From Pedosphaera sp. (GTDB lineage Bacteria; Verrucomicrobiota; Verrucomicrobiia; Limisphaerales; UBA9464): a stretch of 50,300 bases of DNA. Positions 32,037 through 41,316 of the stretch are shown piece after piece; position 1 is the stretch's first letter, and every line of letters starts with the position of its first letter. A model generated the notes under the pieces. The model made no database searches and had not been told where the DNA came from. It was given only the letters and a program-made list of their open reading frames with translations. A program made the translations under genes and the position numbers. The stretch covers positions 1 to 50,300 of the forward strand of contig SIBK01000027.1 in assembly GCA_009695205.1 (NCBI GenBank), read 5' to 3'.

Positions 32037-32125
32037 AGTTGAGAGGTAAGACAGTCAACTATGTTTTAGGATGTTCAATAATGTTATTTTGCTAAGCAAA
32101 TCGTGATATATGGGGGAAGACTTAC

Positions 32126-32156
32126 CGTACAGGTTCAAGTCCTGTCGGGGGCACCA
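32126..32156. repeat. attR: right copy of the tRNA-Leu 3'-end repeat
   Basis: The 31-bp sequence matches the last 31 bases of tRNA-Leu (23146-23176) except G for C at 32148. It has no tRNA 5' half, so it is not a tRNA gene. It marks the right boundary of the island. Confidence 0.85.
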
Positions 32157-32160
32157 CCCT

Positions 32161-32491
32161 TCACGTTTCGAATTTTTTCCGGCCCCTCAAGATTTTGAGG
32201 AAGTGACCTATCCCCGACATCAGAACTCGGGTCCAGTCTTGCTGGGTAATGGATTGCCCGTAAAACAACACACGCAGGACGGATCGGTCAGTTTCTCTCT
32301 CCTGCTTGAGTAACGCCAACGCCCCCCAAGTCGCTCGAACTGAATCCGCTCCACTGGCGTCGGCCCAACGGGGAATAACCGGGCCGACACACACATTGCC
32401 GAAAATATCAAACCCGCAGCAACCCACGGCACACTCTTCGCAATCAGCACTCGCGTTCGTCGGCAAGAATCATACCGCTTTGGGCGCACAT
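32161..32491 (-). pseudogene. N-terminal fragment of a secreted SGNH/GDSL-type esterase, frameshifted
   Basis: On the minus strand one frame gives a leader-like start (VLIAKSVPWVAAGLIFSAMCVSARLFP). A second frame then gives LALLKQERETDRSVLRVLFYGQSITQQDW. The VRxLFYGQSITxQxW block is the nucleophile region of verrucomicrobial SGNH hydrolases (Ser in GQSI). A frame change near 32345-32360 separates leader and catalytic block, and the rest of the enzyme is missing. It abuts attR. The C-terminal scrap at 653-850 appears to be of the same family. Confidence 0.5.
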
Positions 32492-32540
32492 CCCCTGCGA
32501 TTGTGGGACGGTAGTCCTCATTTTGCCGCCGGCGGGGTTA

Positions 32541-32645
32541 GTCTACGGCCTGCCGGTACAAGGAATCTCCGACTCCGACCGCGGTCGGAGCCCCCTGGCA
32601 ACCAGCAGACCCGGAGGTTTACCCCCCCAGAGTTTTACCGAAATG
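32541..32645 (+). repeat. Dispersed ~100-bp repeat, copy 2
   Basis: This stretch matches the minus strand of 18732-18833 (shared CGGCCTGCCGGT ... ACCGAAATG). An internal hairpin, CTCCGACTCCGACCGCGGTCGGAG-like (about 32566-32590), is present in this copy. It lies upstream of the helicase gene and falls within an accidental open frame. Confidence 0.6.
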
Positions 32646-32737
32646 AGAACGGCTGCGGTGGGACTTCGCCCGCGAGGAAGATCCTGCCCAATCGTGAATT
32701 GGACAGTTGGACTTTCATCGTTAACCTCGCCGATAAA

Positions 32738-35700
32738 ATGTTGCCGGAATTCCCAATTTTGGATCCTGAGTCTACGAAGACATTTTTATCCGACTTCCTC
32801 GCTCCGACTTGTGAACGGGGCGATGCCATTCTCAACGAGGGTCGTGTCCACAACCTTGTATGCGATGTGCCCCAGATGCGTTACAGGGCGCTGGTGATGG
32901 AAAGGTTAGCCTATCAGGTCCATCTTACCCGAAGCGGCAACGGCAAGTGGGAAGGTGTCTGCGCATGTCAGGCGGCGAATAAGTGCAAACACCTCTACGC
33001 CGTGATGCGGGCGCTGCTCGCGCGACGGGGCGGAGCGGCTTTGGAGCAGGCTCGGGTGAAGGGGCGTTCCACGAAAGCAGCCAAGAGGACTGCTCTGGCT
33101 GTTGAGGCACCTCCTCCGGGAAAACTCGGAGCCATTCTGTCAGAAAAGATCGGACGCCCGTTGACTTACGATGAGATGGCCTTCACCAAAACCTTCCAGG
33201 CGCTTTGGGACCGTCTTCCGCCGGGAGGCTGGGTAACCTGCGCTGACCTTCGCCTTATCGGGTTTCCACTCGTCCAGGGCAAGGCTTGGGACCGTGTCCA
33301 GGTTTCGCCGAAAAACGGGGCGGATGTTGTAATATTTTGGAATCAGGTTGCGGCATGGGCCGTGGGCGAAGGGATGGAAATCCCGCCGTTCATGGAGCCC
33401 GTGACCTCGGCCGAACCCTTCCTCACTCAATACCGCAAGTGGCGGCGGTCCTTGGAGGTCGCAAACTGGCAATCCACTCTGAAACAGATCGCAGCCAGCG
33501 GAACGGTGATTCCCCGCCGCCTCACCGAGATCCGGGTCCGGTTGCTAAAGGACCGCGCGGAACTCGAATGTCGGTACGCGGGTGAAGGCGAGTTCGCAAA
33601 GATCAAGCTGAATAGGATGCGGGAGATCGAGCAGAATGATCAATCCCTCGCCCCGGAGTCCGAACGGGTGTTCGCGATGTTCTCCGGCTCATCCCGTTTC
33701 GTTTCACCGCGGCCAGAGATCCAGTATTCGGATAATTCATTCATGAATCAGCTGGGCCAGGCGTTGCGAGTCTCATGGCTCGCCTCATGGTTTGTCACCG
33801 AGCGCGGCGAACCCCTCGTCCGGATACCCGATCTGCTGCGATGGAATGTCTCCGTGCCGGAGACGGCGGAGGGTGACTATTCGTTCGAACTTGTGAGTTC
33901 GGACGGAACGTTGGTTTCGGAAATCCACGCACTCTTCGACGGCCACCCCGCGTTGTATCTCACGGAAGCTGGATTATTCCAGGGACCCGGTTCGAGTTTT
34001 GCCCGTGGGACCATGCGAAAGCCGGTGAAGATTCCGGCGGCCGCGGTGGAATCGACTTCTGGCGTGAGCCTATTCCGCCGATTGGAAATGGTGTTGCCTG
34101 AACGTATCGAGGCGCGAACCCGCCTGATCCCGATTCTTCCGCTGCTCAGGGCCGAAATCGCCACGGATTCGGTCACTCAGCGTGAGATCTGCCGATTCGA
34201 GGTTATCGCGATGGATCCTGATAGCAAGATCCGGGAGAAGTGGGGGCAGGAAGGGTGGATGAAGTTTGGGTCAAATCCACAGCCGACCGACACGAAACAA
34301 ATCGTGATCGAGGATCGTTCAACGCTGGAACGGATGGGAAATCCACTGACGGGATTGGGAGTGTCGTGGGACTGGGTTGATCGATGCTGGAAGGCGCGAA
34401 TCACACGGAATTTTCCGCAGTTATTTTCGGCTTGGCTGCAGTCGCTCCCACCCGAAGCCATGGTAGAACTGAGGGGCGAACTTGCGTCCTTCCTTCGAAA
34501 ATCGGTGGCCGGCGATTTCAAGCTCGATGTCGAGGAAAACGGCATCGACTGGTTTGACCTCGAGGTCATCGTGAATGTCGACGACACCACACTCACGCCG
34601 GATGAGATCAAGGCGCTATTGAGCGCGCGGGGGAAGTGGGTACGGCTTTCCGGAAAGGGTTGGCGGAAACTCGAGTTCAAGGTTTCCGCGGAAGACGAGG
34701 AACAACTTTCGCGTCTAGGCCTTTCGACAAACCAGCTCGACGCGGGGAAGCAGCGGCTGCACGCGCTGCAACTCGCAGACCCTGCGGCGAAGCGGTTCCT
34801 GGGTGAGGAGCAATTCGAACGCGTCCAACGGCGTGCAAAAGAAATTCAAGCCCGCGTGACTCCGGAAATCCCCATCGGGGTCTCCGCCGAGTTGCGCCCG
34901 TATCAACGGGATGGATTTCACTTCCTTGCTTATCTCGCGACCAATCGCTTCGGCGGCATTCTCGCCGACGACATGGGCTTGGGGAAGACGCTCCAGGCGT
35001 TGACCTGGCTGACATGGGTCAGGGCGCAACCCGGCGGTGAGAATCGCCCATCGCTCGTCGTCTGCCCGAAGAGTGTCACGGACAACTGGCGTTCCGAGGC
35101 GGAACGATTCACCCCGGGACTCCGGACACGTGTGTGGAAGGGACAGGAAATCCAGTCACTCCCGGCGCTCGCATTGGCGGCCGACCTGCACGTGATTAAT
35201 TACGCGCAAATGCGCTTGATCGGTGAAGACCTGGCGCGCACCGATTTTCTCGCTGTAATTCTGGACGAGGGCCAGTTTATCAAGAATCCATCATCACAAA
35301 CGGCCCTGACCGCCCGGTTTCTCCGTGCTGAACACCGTCTGGTGCTGAGCGGCACACCGATCGAGAACCGTCTGCTCGATCTATGGAGCCTGCTCGCCTT
35401 CGCCATGCCGGGCGTGCTCGGTCGGCAGGCGCAATTCCAGCAGCTGTATGACTCGAAAAATGATCCCTTCGCCCGGCAACGTCTTGCAGCCCGCGTGCGC
35501 CCATTTTTACTCCGCCGTACCAAGTTGCAGGTCGCGCGCGACCTGCCAGATCGCGTCGAGGAGGATTTATACTGCGAACTTGAGGGTGAGCAAAAACTGC
35601 TGTACCGGGCTGAGTTGAAGCGGGCGCAAGCGATGCTGCTAAAGGCCACCACGGCAGAATCGCTGAATTCGATGCGATTTAATGTCCTGACCTCGCTGCT

Positions 35701-36265
35701 CAGACTACGTCAGATATGCTGTGATCCGCGCTTGGTGAAACCGGAGGCGAAGGGAACTGGCGCGAAGCTGGAGGCGTTGATCGACCATCTCGAGCCGCTG
35801 ATCGACAAGGGCGAGAAGGTTTTGGTTTTTTCGCAATTCGTCGAAATGCTCGAATTGCTACGGCAGGCGCTGCACGAACGGGGTTGGAAGTTGTTTCATC
35901 TCGACGGGTCCACCGAAAACCGTGGAGAACTCGTGAAGGAATTCCAGAATGCGGAGGGAGCGGCCGTGTTTCTCATCTCGCTCAAGGCGGGCGGATTTGG
36001 ACTCAATCTGACTGCGGCAAGCTACGTGGTCCTGTTTGATCCTTGGTGGAATCCCGCGGTGGAGAACCAGGCGATCGACCGTACTCACCGCATCGGACAG
36101 TCGCGGAATGTCTTTGCCCACCGGCTGCTAATCAAGGACAGCATCGAGGAAAAGATCCGCGCGCTGCAGAAGCGGAAGAAGGCGCTATCGGATGATGTGT
36201 TCGGCGAGGAGCGATTTGCGTCTGCACTGACCCTGGATGACCTTAGGTTCCTCTTTGCTGACTGA
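32738..36265 (+). CDS. SNF2-family DNA helicase/ATPase with SWIM zinc finger
   Basis: The 1175-residue protein has an N-terminal SWIM finger (CACQAANKCKH, C75, C77, C83, H85). A long middle region without recognised motifs follows (about 100-700). The C-terminal SNF2 helicase core (about 715-1170) has LRPYQRDGFHFLAYL, motif I DDMGLGKTLQAL (Lys about 750), motif II LDEGQFIKN (D843, with Gly where DEAQ is usual) and SGTPIENRLLDLWSLLAF. The second lobe has KVLVFSQFVEMLELLR, GLNLTAASYVVLFDPWWNPAVENQAIDRTHRIGQ. Bacterial SWIM-SNF2 proteins are suggested to act in DNA repair, chromosome dynamics or phage defence. The frame is open upstream to 32306, but that part crosses a repeat and a dead gene; ATG 32738 starts the homologous region (MLPEFPILDPES). 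It stands alone. Confidence 0.9.
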   Translation: MLPEFPILDPESTKTFLSDFLAPTCERGDAILNEGRVHNLVCDVPQMRYRALVMERLAYQVHLTRSGNGKWEGVCACQAANKCKHLYAVMRALLARRGGAALEQARVKGRSTKAAKRTALAVEAPPPGKLGAILSEKIGRPLTYDEMAFTKTFQALWDRLPPGGWVTCADLRLIGFPLVQGKAWDRVQVSPKNGADVVIFWNQVAAWAVGEGMEIPPFMEPVTSAEPFLTQYRKWRRSLEVANWQSTLKQIAASGTVIPRRLTEIRVRLLKDRAELECRYAGEGEFAKIKLNRMREIEQNDQSLAPESERVFAMFSGSSRFVSPRPEIQYSDNSFMNQLGQALRVSWLASWFVTERGEPLVRIPDLLRWNVSVPETAEGDYSFELVSSDGTLVSEIHALFDGHPALYLTEAGLFQGPGSSFARGTMRKPVKIPAAAVESTSGVSLFRRLEMVLPERIEARTRLIPILPLLRAEIATDSVTQREICRFEVIAMDPDSKIREKWGQEGWMKFGSNPQPTDTKQIVIEDRSTLERMGNPLTGLGVSWDWVDRCWKARITRNFPQLFSAWLQSLPPEAMVELRGELASFLRKSVAGDFKLDVEENGIDWFDLEVIVNVDDTTLTPDEIKALLSARGKWVRLSGKGWRKLEFKVSAEDEEQLSRLGLSTNQLDAGKQRLHALQLADPAAKRFLGEEQFERVQRRAKEIQARVTPEIPIGVSAELRPYQRDGFHFLAYLATNRFGGILADDMGLGKTLQALTWLTWVRAQPGGENRPSLVVCPKSVTDNWRSEAERFTPGLRTRVWKGQEIQSLPALALAADLHVINYAQMRLIGEDLARTDFLAVILDEGQFIKNPSSQTALTARFLRAEHRLVLSGTPIENRLLDLWSLLAFAMPGVLGRQAQFQQLYDSKNDPFARQRLAARVRPFLLRRTKLQVARDLPDRVEEDLYCELEGEQKLLYRAELKRAQAMLLKATTAESLNSMRFNVLTSLLRLRQICCDPRLVKPEAKGTGAKLEALIDHLEPLIDKGEKVLVFSQFVEMLELLRQALHERGWKLFHLDGSTENRGELVKEFQNAEGAAVFLISLKAGGFGLNLTAASYVVLFDPWWNPAVENQAIDRTHRIGQSRNVFAHRLLIKDSIEEKIRALQKRKKALSDDVFGEERFASALTLDDLRFLFAD

Positions 36266-36305
36266 AGGATGTTTCCATGGAGCTGTTGAGGCTCCATTTT
36301 CAGCC

Positions 36306-38700
36306 ATGAACCCCCGCGTCGCCGCCCGCTTCTGCCTCGCCTTGGCCCAGGCAACCGGGTTGATCTGGGTGTGGTGGATTCGGCATCCTGCGACGAATTC
36401 CCAGTCCCGGATCCGCCGCGTATCCGCGGCCACCTCGGCACGGCCCGCCTTTCGATCGTCCGCGTCATCCGATGCAGACCGTTCCCCTGTGAGCCCGTCG
36501 AATACCCACCCGGCACCCGGCGAACCTGCCCCGGCATCGGCATCGGGGAGCAGCGCCAACCCCACGGACTCCAGACAGATCATTGCGGCGCCTGAATTCA
36601 ATCTCGATCGAGGATTCTACGAGACCAACATCAGAGTCGAGATCCGTTGTGCAACGCCCGGCGCGGTCATCCGTTATACCACCGACTCTTCCGAGCCGGT
36701 GGCGACAAAAGGGTTTCTCTACACGAATGCTTTGTGCATCTCTAAGACCACCGTGCTTCGCGCGGTCGCCTTCAAACCTGGCTGGGCGCCCGCACGAGTC
36801 AGCACCCGTACCTATATCTTTCCGACGGATGTGATCCCGTCTCGAGTGATGCGGACCTCCATCACGAAGGACGCCGCCTATGGCCCCCGGATGCGAAAAG
36901 CCTTGCTGGGCGTCCCGAGTCTATCGCTGGCAACTCCGGTCAGCATCCGCAACAACGATGCTGTGAAGGGGTCGCTCGAATGGCTGGCACCGGACGGGAG
37001 CCGAGGTTTTCAGGAGGACTGCGGCGTCCGATACTACGGGGGGGATTTCACCCACTTTGACAAAAAAATTTCCGGCTTTATTTCCGCTCTGAATTTGGCG
37101 CTCCCAAACTTAAATTCCCAATCTTCTCGGGGCACGAGCATGGATTGGCAGCGGTTGAGGAATTCGACCAACTCGAATTGCGCAGCGGGTCGCACGACAT
37201 GGAGCAGCGGGGATCTTATCTATCGAACGTATTCGCTGACGATTCGATGCTCGAGATGGGCCAGCTCAATCCTCACGGACGTTTTGTCCAACTCTACCTC
37301 AATGGCACGTATTGGGGCGTGTTCCACTTGCGCGAGCGTTAGGGCGCCGGGATGCACCAACGCTATCTGGGGGGATCCCACTCGGATTATGAGTCGATCA
37401 ACGGCAATTTGAATGTCGGAGGCTGGGCCGATCCCGGCGTGCCTTATGATGGCGACGGAAGTGCGTGGGCGCGGGTCCACAAACTCCGCGATAATTACAA
37501 GGCGGTGAAGACGTGGGTCGATGTGCCGCAGTACATCGATTTTATATACTCTGGATTTTTGGCCGATGCGAGGATGAGTACCGGTGTGTCGGGCCCATCA
37601 CTCCGGGAAGCGGCTTCAAGTTCTACATCAACGACGCCGATGGGTTCTTTCAATTTGCTTCCCACCCATGGTACGGGGAACCCTCATACCGGACCGCTCA
37701 GCGTGCCCCAGGCAGGCAGGCAGGTGACGGTCCGGGTAGCCTTTTCTCCACGCTCTTCGCTGGAGGAGATCCCGACTACCGCGTGCTCCTCGCGGATCGG
37801 ATTTACAAGGCGTATTTCAACGAGGGCGCCCTGACCCCGGCACGGACTGCCGCCCCTCTGAATGTGCGCTGTGACGAATTAGAGGCAGTTTTCGTGGCCG
37901 AAGCTGCACGGTGGGGTTATCGGACTCCTGCAGATTGGTTGGCGGTGCGCGAGGATGTATCGAGTCGGTGGCTGCCCACCCGTACCGAAGTCGTCCTCGG
38001 TGAGCTTCGAGCTGCGGGCCTTTATCCGGGCCTCGATGCGGCCCTATTGAACCAGCTGGGAGGCGTCGTCCGCGCCGGGTTCGAAGTATTTTTTACCGAC
38101 CCGCCTAAGGGCGACATATTCTTCACGATCGATGGCAGCGATCCCCGGCTGCCGGGCGGAGTGTTGGCGCCTGCGGCCCGACGCTACGCAGCGGGCGCCC
38201 TGCCCATCCGTCCGGGGAGCCCCCTCTTGTCCAGCATTGCCACACGGCCGGTGATCGATCGGAACACGGTGCTAAAGGTCCGCGCCTGCGAGGGCAAGCA
38301 GTGGTCGGCCCTCAATGAAACCTACTTTCAAACCGACGGCGGCGCACTAAAACCAGGCGAAATCACGATCATGGAACTAAACTGAAAAACGTTGAAAAAA
38401 GGGGATGCCGAATTTCTGGAATTGACTAACGGTTCGGGGGAAGCGGTGAACCTGCGCGGAGCACGTTTCACACACGGCATCAACTTTCGGTTCGCGGGCA
38501 ATCGCGATACCCTGCTTGCGCCCGGCCAGAAGCTCGTGCTCGTGCGAAACCTCTTCCAATTTCGCAGACGCCATGGCCCTGACGTGCCCGTCGAGGAAAT
38601 TTATTCGAGGAATCGGAAGAATGCAGATGGGTGTGTCACACTCAGCGCCGAATCGGGACAGGTCATTGCGAGCCGTCTCATCGACCAGGCAAGCCCATAA
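36306..38700 (+). pseudogene. Decayed secreted CotH-kinase/lamin-tail giant protein
   Basis: The frame from ATG 36306 has a leader and a disordered Pro/Ser region. Next is a chitobiase-like repeat (LDRGFYETNIRVEIRCATPGAVIRYTTDSSEP) and the start of a CotH module. At the A-run 37062-37068 the reading shifts: KKNFRLYFRSEFGAPKLKFPIF continues one frame over, up to a TAG at 37340-37342. After it, YLGGSHSDYESINGNLNVGGWADP and WVDVPQYIDFIY follow. A second shift near 37530-37545 leads to FGRCEDEYRCVGPITPGSGFKFYINDADG. The frame stops at TGA 38383-38385. A lamin-tail domain (KKGDAEFLELTNGSGEAVNLRGARFTHGINF) follows in the same frame to 38700. Such proteins normally are one long secreted polypeptide. 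At least two shifts and two stops make it a pseudogene. Most of the sequence is still recognisable. Confidence 0.75.
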
Positions 38701-38715
38701 ATGAACCAAGCAATT

Positions 38716-38800
38716 ACAAATGGACATGAATTTGGACCATAAACCGTTGCAGGGACGTTGTTTGAGCGGACTGCCGTCCGCGACTACGACGGGTCGGTTC
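38716..38800 (+). repeat. Dispersed repeat, GGACATGAAT family, copy 1
   Basis: AATGGACATGAATTTGGACCAT, AAACCG and then a hairpin GCGGAC-TGCC-GTCCGC (38766-38781), followed by ACTACG and CGGTTC. It matches 48861-48950, which has GCGGAC-TTCC-GTCCGC. The element is non-coding. It lies just after the decayed CotH gene. Confidence 0.6.
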
Positions 38801-39018
38801 TGTTTGGAAATGATTTGCCAGAACGGCATGGATTTTCCCAGATCGTACGACCCCTGGTGGTACGGGCAGACTATCTACTGTGTGCCGAGCGGTTGGGCAA
38901 CGGGCTTTCGCATTAGCAAAGAATGGTTTTGAAGCGATGGACGGATAATCCACCTCAGTTATGTGGCCGTTGGACTTTTTCCTGGAATCCTTGGAAGAAC
39001 TTTGGTAGCTCTGAATGA
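38801..39018 (+). pseudogene. Unrecognised protein tail with one in-frame TAG
   Basis: The plus frame reads FGNDLPERHGFSQIVRPLVVRADYLLCAERL then GNGLSH-TAG-QRMVLKRWTDNPPQLCGRWTFSWNPWKNFG and a TGA at 39016-39018. The composition is strongly protein-like (paired Trp and Cys, no low complexity). I do not recognise the family. A single TAG at about 38913 interrupts it. No start or upstream part is present because the GGACATGAAT repeat covers its left edge. Confidence 0.35.
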
Positions 39019-39045
39019 GAGTCCTCCTATAAGTCCTTTCCTACG

Positions 39046-39834
39046 ATGAAATTAACGCCTCGTCCTTCGGCACACGCCTTTACTTTGATTGAGCTGCTGG
39101 TCGTGATCGCAATCATCGCCATTCTGGCGGGCATGTTGCTTCCGGCTCTTAGCCGGGCAAAACAGCGCGGAGGTTCGGTCGTCTGCGCGAGCAACCTGAA
39201 ACAGATGGGCCTCGGCTTTTTCATGTATCTGAACGACACCGGAAAAACGTTCCCCGTCGCGTACACCCCTCAGCGGTTTTGGATGGCGGTGCTTCGATCC
39301 AACAGTGTTCCGTCCGACAAGATTCGTCTCTGTCCGGCGGCTCCGGTGCCGGTCAACCGCAATCCCACTGGGGAAGCCATAGGGACGGCAACCGCGGCGT
39401 GGTACGGTCCGCTGAAGTCGCCCATTCAGTGGAATACAGGGTTTGAAAGCAGTTATGGGATGAACGGATGGCAATACTCGCCCGAGGGTGAAGGCGTGCA
39501 GGATGCGGCAAAACAGTATGCACGAGAGTCGAGCTATGAGACTCCGGTCAAAACTCCGATCTTCTCGGATGCAAACTGGGCCGACTCGTGGCCTTTGGCG
39601 ACCGATCGGCCTCCTAAGAATCTAGCAACCGGGGGCAACGATGCGATGATTCAGCGTTACTGCATTTCACGCCATGGTTCGAGCTTTCGCGGACAGGTCG
39701 CTGCTGGAGCGAAGCTTCCCGGAGCCATCAACAGCGTGTTCGCCGATGGCCATGTGGAGTTGGTGCTCCTCGAGCAGTTGTGGAGTTTAGCCTGGCACCG
39801 GGGATACAAACCGCCGGACAAACGCCCGCAGTAA
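39046..39834 (+). CDS. Prepilin-type N-terminal cleavage/methylation domain protein (DUF1559-like pseudopilin)
   Basis: The 262-residue protein has a type IV prepilin leader, [34 protein letters not shown] (about 10-42), cleaved before Phe by a prepilin peptidase. The hydrophobic helix anchors it in the inner membrane. The periplasmic part has [24 protein letters not shown], typical of DUF1559/H-X9-DG proteins, and ends with SRHG...[15 protein letters not shown], which contains the related FxDGHV motif. Verrucomicrobia encode many copies; they may form or decorate a type II secretion-like pseudopilus. No other secretion gene is adjacent. The leader residue before Phe is Ala rather than Gly, which is tolerated less often. 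Confidence 0.9.
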   Translation: MKLTPRPSAHAFTLIELLVVIAIIAILAGMLLPALSRAKQRGGSVVCASNLKQMGLGFFMYLNDTGKTFPVAYTPQRFWMAVLRSNSVPSDKIRLCPAAPVPVNRNPTGEAIGTATAAWYGPLKSPIQWNTGFESSYGMNGWQYSPEGEGVQDAAKQYARESSYETPVKTPIFSDANWADSWPLATDRPPKNLATGGNDAMIQRYCISRHGSSFRGQVAAGAKLPGAINSVFADGHVELVLLEQLWSLAWHRGYKPPDKRPQ

Positions 39835-40069
39835 CCGACGGGCGAGAACACGAATACGGTCTCACGAGCCGACAGAATTTCAAATCCGACCCCGCAGACT
39901 CGAAGAACACCCTTCACGGTTTGAATCTTTTCACATTCAGTTGACTGTATACCTCGGGCGCACGGTTCGTTCTGATGGGCATTATTGACTGTGGCGATGT
40001 CGATCGATAGCGTATTTCCGATATTTCACTGAAGACCCGAATCGTCAGGGGAATCACAACGAAAAAATT

Positions 40070-40465
40070 ATGAAACGACAGCATATCGCCCGATTCACAG
40101 GCTTCGTTGCCGCGCTTATCGCGAGCGGCTCGTTGGTCTGGCAAGTAAACGCGGCTGACGCCAACGAGGATGCCATCAAGGAGTTCATGAAGGCATACCA
40201 CAAAGCACCTAAGGGCACCGATCCGACCTGCAAGAAGGCCTCAAACGGTGAAGCCAGCAAGGATGAACTGAAGAAGCTCGTAGCAGGGTATAAGATCATG
40301 TGTTCGGCAAAGCCGCCCAAGGGCGATGCCGCCAGTTGGAAGGAGAAAACCACGAAGCTTCTTGCCGCGGCGCAGGGGCTCGAGAAGGGCGGTGCCGACG
40401 CCTTGGCCAAGTACAAGGAGGCTGTCAACTGCAAGGCCTGCCACAGTGTTCACAAGCCGGATTAG
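40070..40465 (+). CDS. Small periplasmic mono-haem c-type cytochrome-like protein
   Basis: The 131-residue protein starts with a signal peptide (FTGFVAALIASGSLVWQVNA). It is rich in Lys and helices and has one haem-binding CKACH motif near the C-terminus (CKACHSVHKPD). The lone C-terminal CxxCH and the ~110-residue helical body resemble class II (c'-like) cytochromes, in which the haem site is C-terminal. Two further Cys (CKKASN, MCSAKPP) are present. It could carry electrons or bind gases in the periplasm. It is monocistronic. The 235 bp upstream hold no gene and no clear promoter could be assigned. Confidence 0.7.
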   Translation: MKRQHIARFTGFVAALIASGSLVWQVNAADANEDAIKEFMKAYHKAPKGTDPTCKKASNGEASKDELKKLVAGYKIMCSAKPPKGDAASWKEKTTKLLAAAQGLEKGGADALAKYKEAVNCKACHSVHKPD

Positions 40466-40530
40466 ACTCAGGACTCCTGATATCGCAGCGGGGCGTTTTG
40501 CCAACTTGGGAAAAGCGCGACACCGGCAGG

Positions 40531-40596
40531 CCCCTCACCCCCGGCTCTCCCCGCATCCTCGGATGCGGGGGTGGGTGCCGAGGCCGGGTGAGGGGG
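40531..40596. repeat. Large GC-rich hairpin repeat
   Basis: CCCCTCACCC (40531-40540) pairs with GGGTGAGGGG (about 40585-40594). The inner CCCCGCATCC/GGATGCGGGG stem (40549-40570) continues it. The intervening arms (CCGGC.../GCCGG) also pair. The element sits in the gap between the cytochrome and hisI and could act as a transcript end for both strands. It has no T-tract. It looks like a REP-type palindrome. Confidence 0.65.
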
Positions 40597-40691
40597 CATT
40601 TAGATTCCACGACGTCAGGAGCTGCCAACGGTGATGCCGCAGGCGATCCATTCAAAGCCAATGGTGAAGGGGGCGAGGGCGTTGCTGGGTC

Positions 40692-41090
40692 CTACACCTT
40701 CTTGCCGTAAATCGCCTCGGGCGTCTCCAACCGGGATTCTGTGACCTTCCAGCCCGTGCCTTCGGAGTCGAGGCTATTAAAGAAGCAGGTTCGATAGCCC
40801 TCGTGACAGGCTGCCCCGATTTGTTCCACCTGGATCAAGAGCACATCCGCATCACAGTCCACGGCGATTTCGTGAACCACTTGGACGTGTCCGCTGGTTT
40901 CTCCTTTCATCCAGAATTTCTGGCGGGAACGGCTCCAAAACCAGGTACGCCGGGTTTCAATTGTCTTGTCGAGCGACGCCCGGTTCATCCAGGCCATCAT
41001 TAGAACCCGGCCATTTCGGATGTCCTGAATGATGGCCGGAACCAGGCCGTCGCCTGTCCATTTCAGTTGATCAAGGATGCGAGTATCCAC
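40692..41090 (-). CDS. hisI: Phosphoribosyl-AMP cyclohydrolase
   Basis: The 132-residue protein has the HisI signatures: [61 protein letters not shown], and the zinc/magnesium part [27 protein letters not shown]. It opens the purine ring of phosphoribosyl-AMP, third step of histidine synthesis. No HisE (PRA-PH) domain is fused. The start is GTG at 41090. hisF lies 226 bp upstream on the same strand and may be co-transcribed. Confidence 0.95.
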   Translation of the reverse strand: MDTRILDQLKWTGDGLVPAIIQDIRNGRVLMMAWMNRASLDKTIETRRTWFWSRSRQKFWMKGETSGHVQVVHEIAVDCDADVLLIQVEQIGAACHEGYRTCFFNSLDSEGTGWKVTESRLETPEAIYGKKV

Positions 41091-41316
41091 GGGAGTGGGA
41101 AGGTAGCAGGGAGTCCGCAGAGGGATACAACGGGATTTGTGCGAAGATCCAGAATACTGCCTCGAAGAGCTACACTTGCGCGGTGGATGTTGACAAGGGT
41201 TTCGGCGCCTTTCGGGGCGGCAGCCGGGCAGTGGCTACGGCGCCGAACACCAGCAGGAACGCGAGGACGTGTTCATCGATGTCGTGAAAGTATACGACAG
41301 CGGCGGGAGAACGCCC

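Larger units (their letters stand above)
23146..32156. mobile_element. Integrative genomic island in tRNA-Leu(CAG), about 9 kb
   Basis: The element is bounded by attL in the tRNA 3' end and attR at 32126-32156. A tyrosine integrase sits at the right end (30894-32036), 90 bp from attR and pointing inward. Cargo comprises the RCC1 and formylglycine-enzyme-like genes, two phage-like genes, a sialidase remnant, a LamG protein and a histidine kinase. Several cargo genes are broken, so the island is probably old or immobile. I saw no replication, conjugation or structural phage genes beyond the small pair at 26319-27200. Confidence 0.85.

Noticed and set aside
32126-32156. Second tRNA gene
   Set aside because: Only the 3' 31 bases are present, without the 5' half or anticodon arm; it is the attR repeat.
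32306-32737. N-terminal extension of the SNF2 helicase
   Set aside because: The DNA holds an esterase relic and a dispersed repeat; the domain-like sequence begins at 32738.
40531-40596. Ordinary intrinsic terminator
   Set aside because: There is a strong GC hairpin but no T-tract on either strand; I list it as a repeat.
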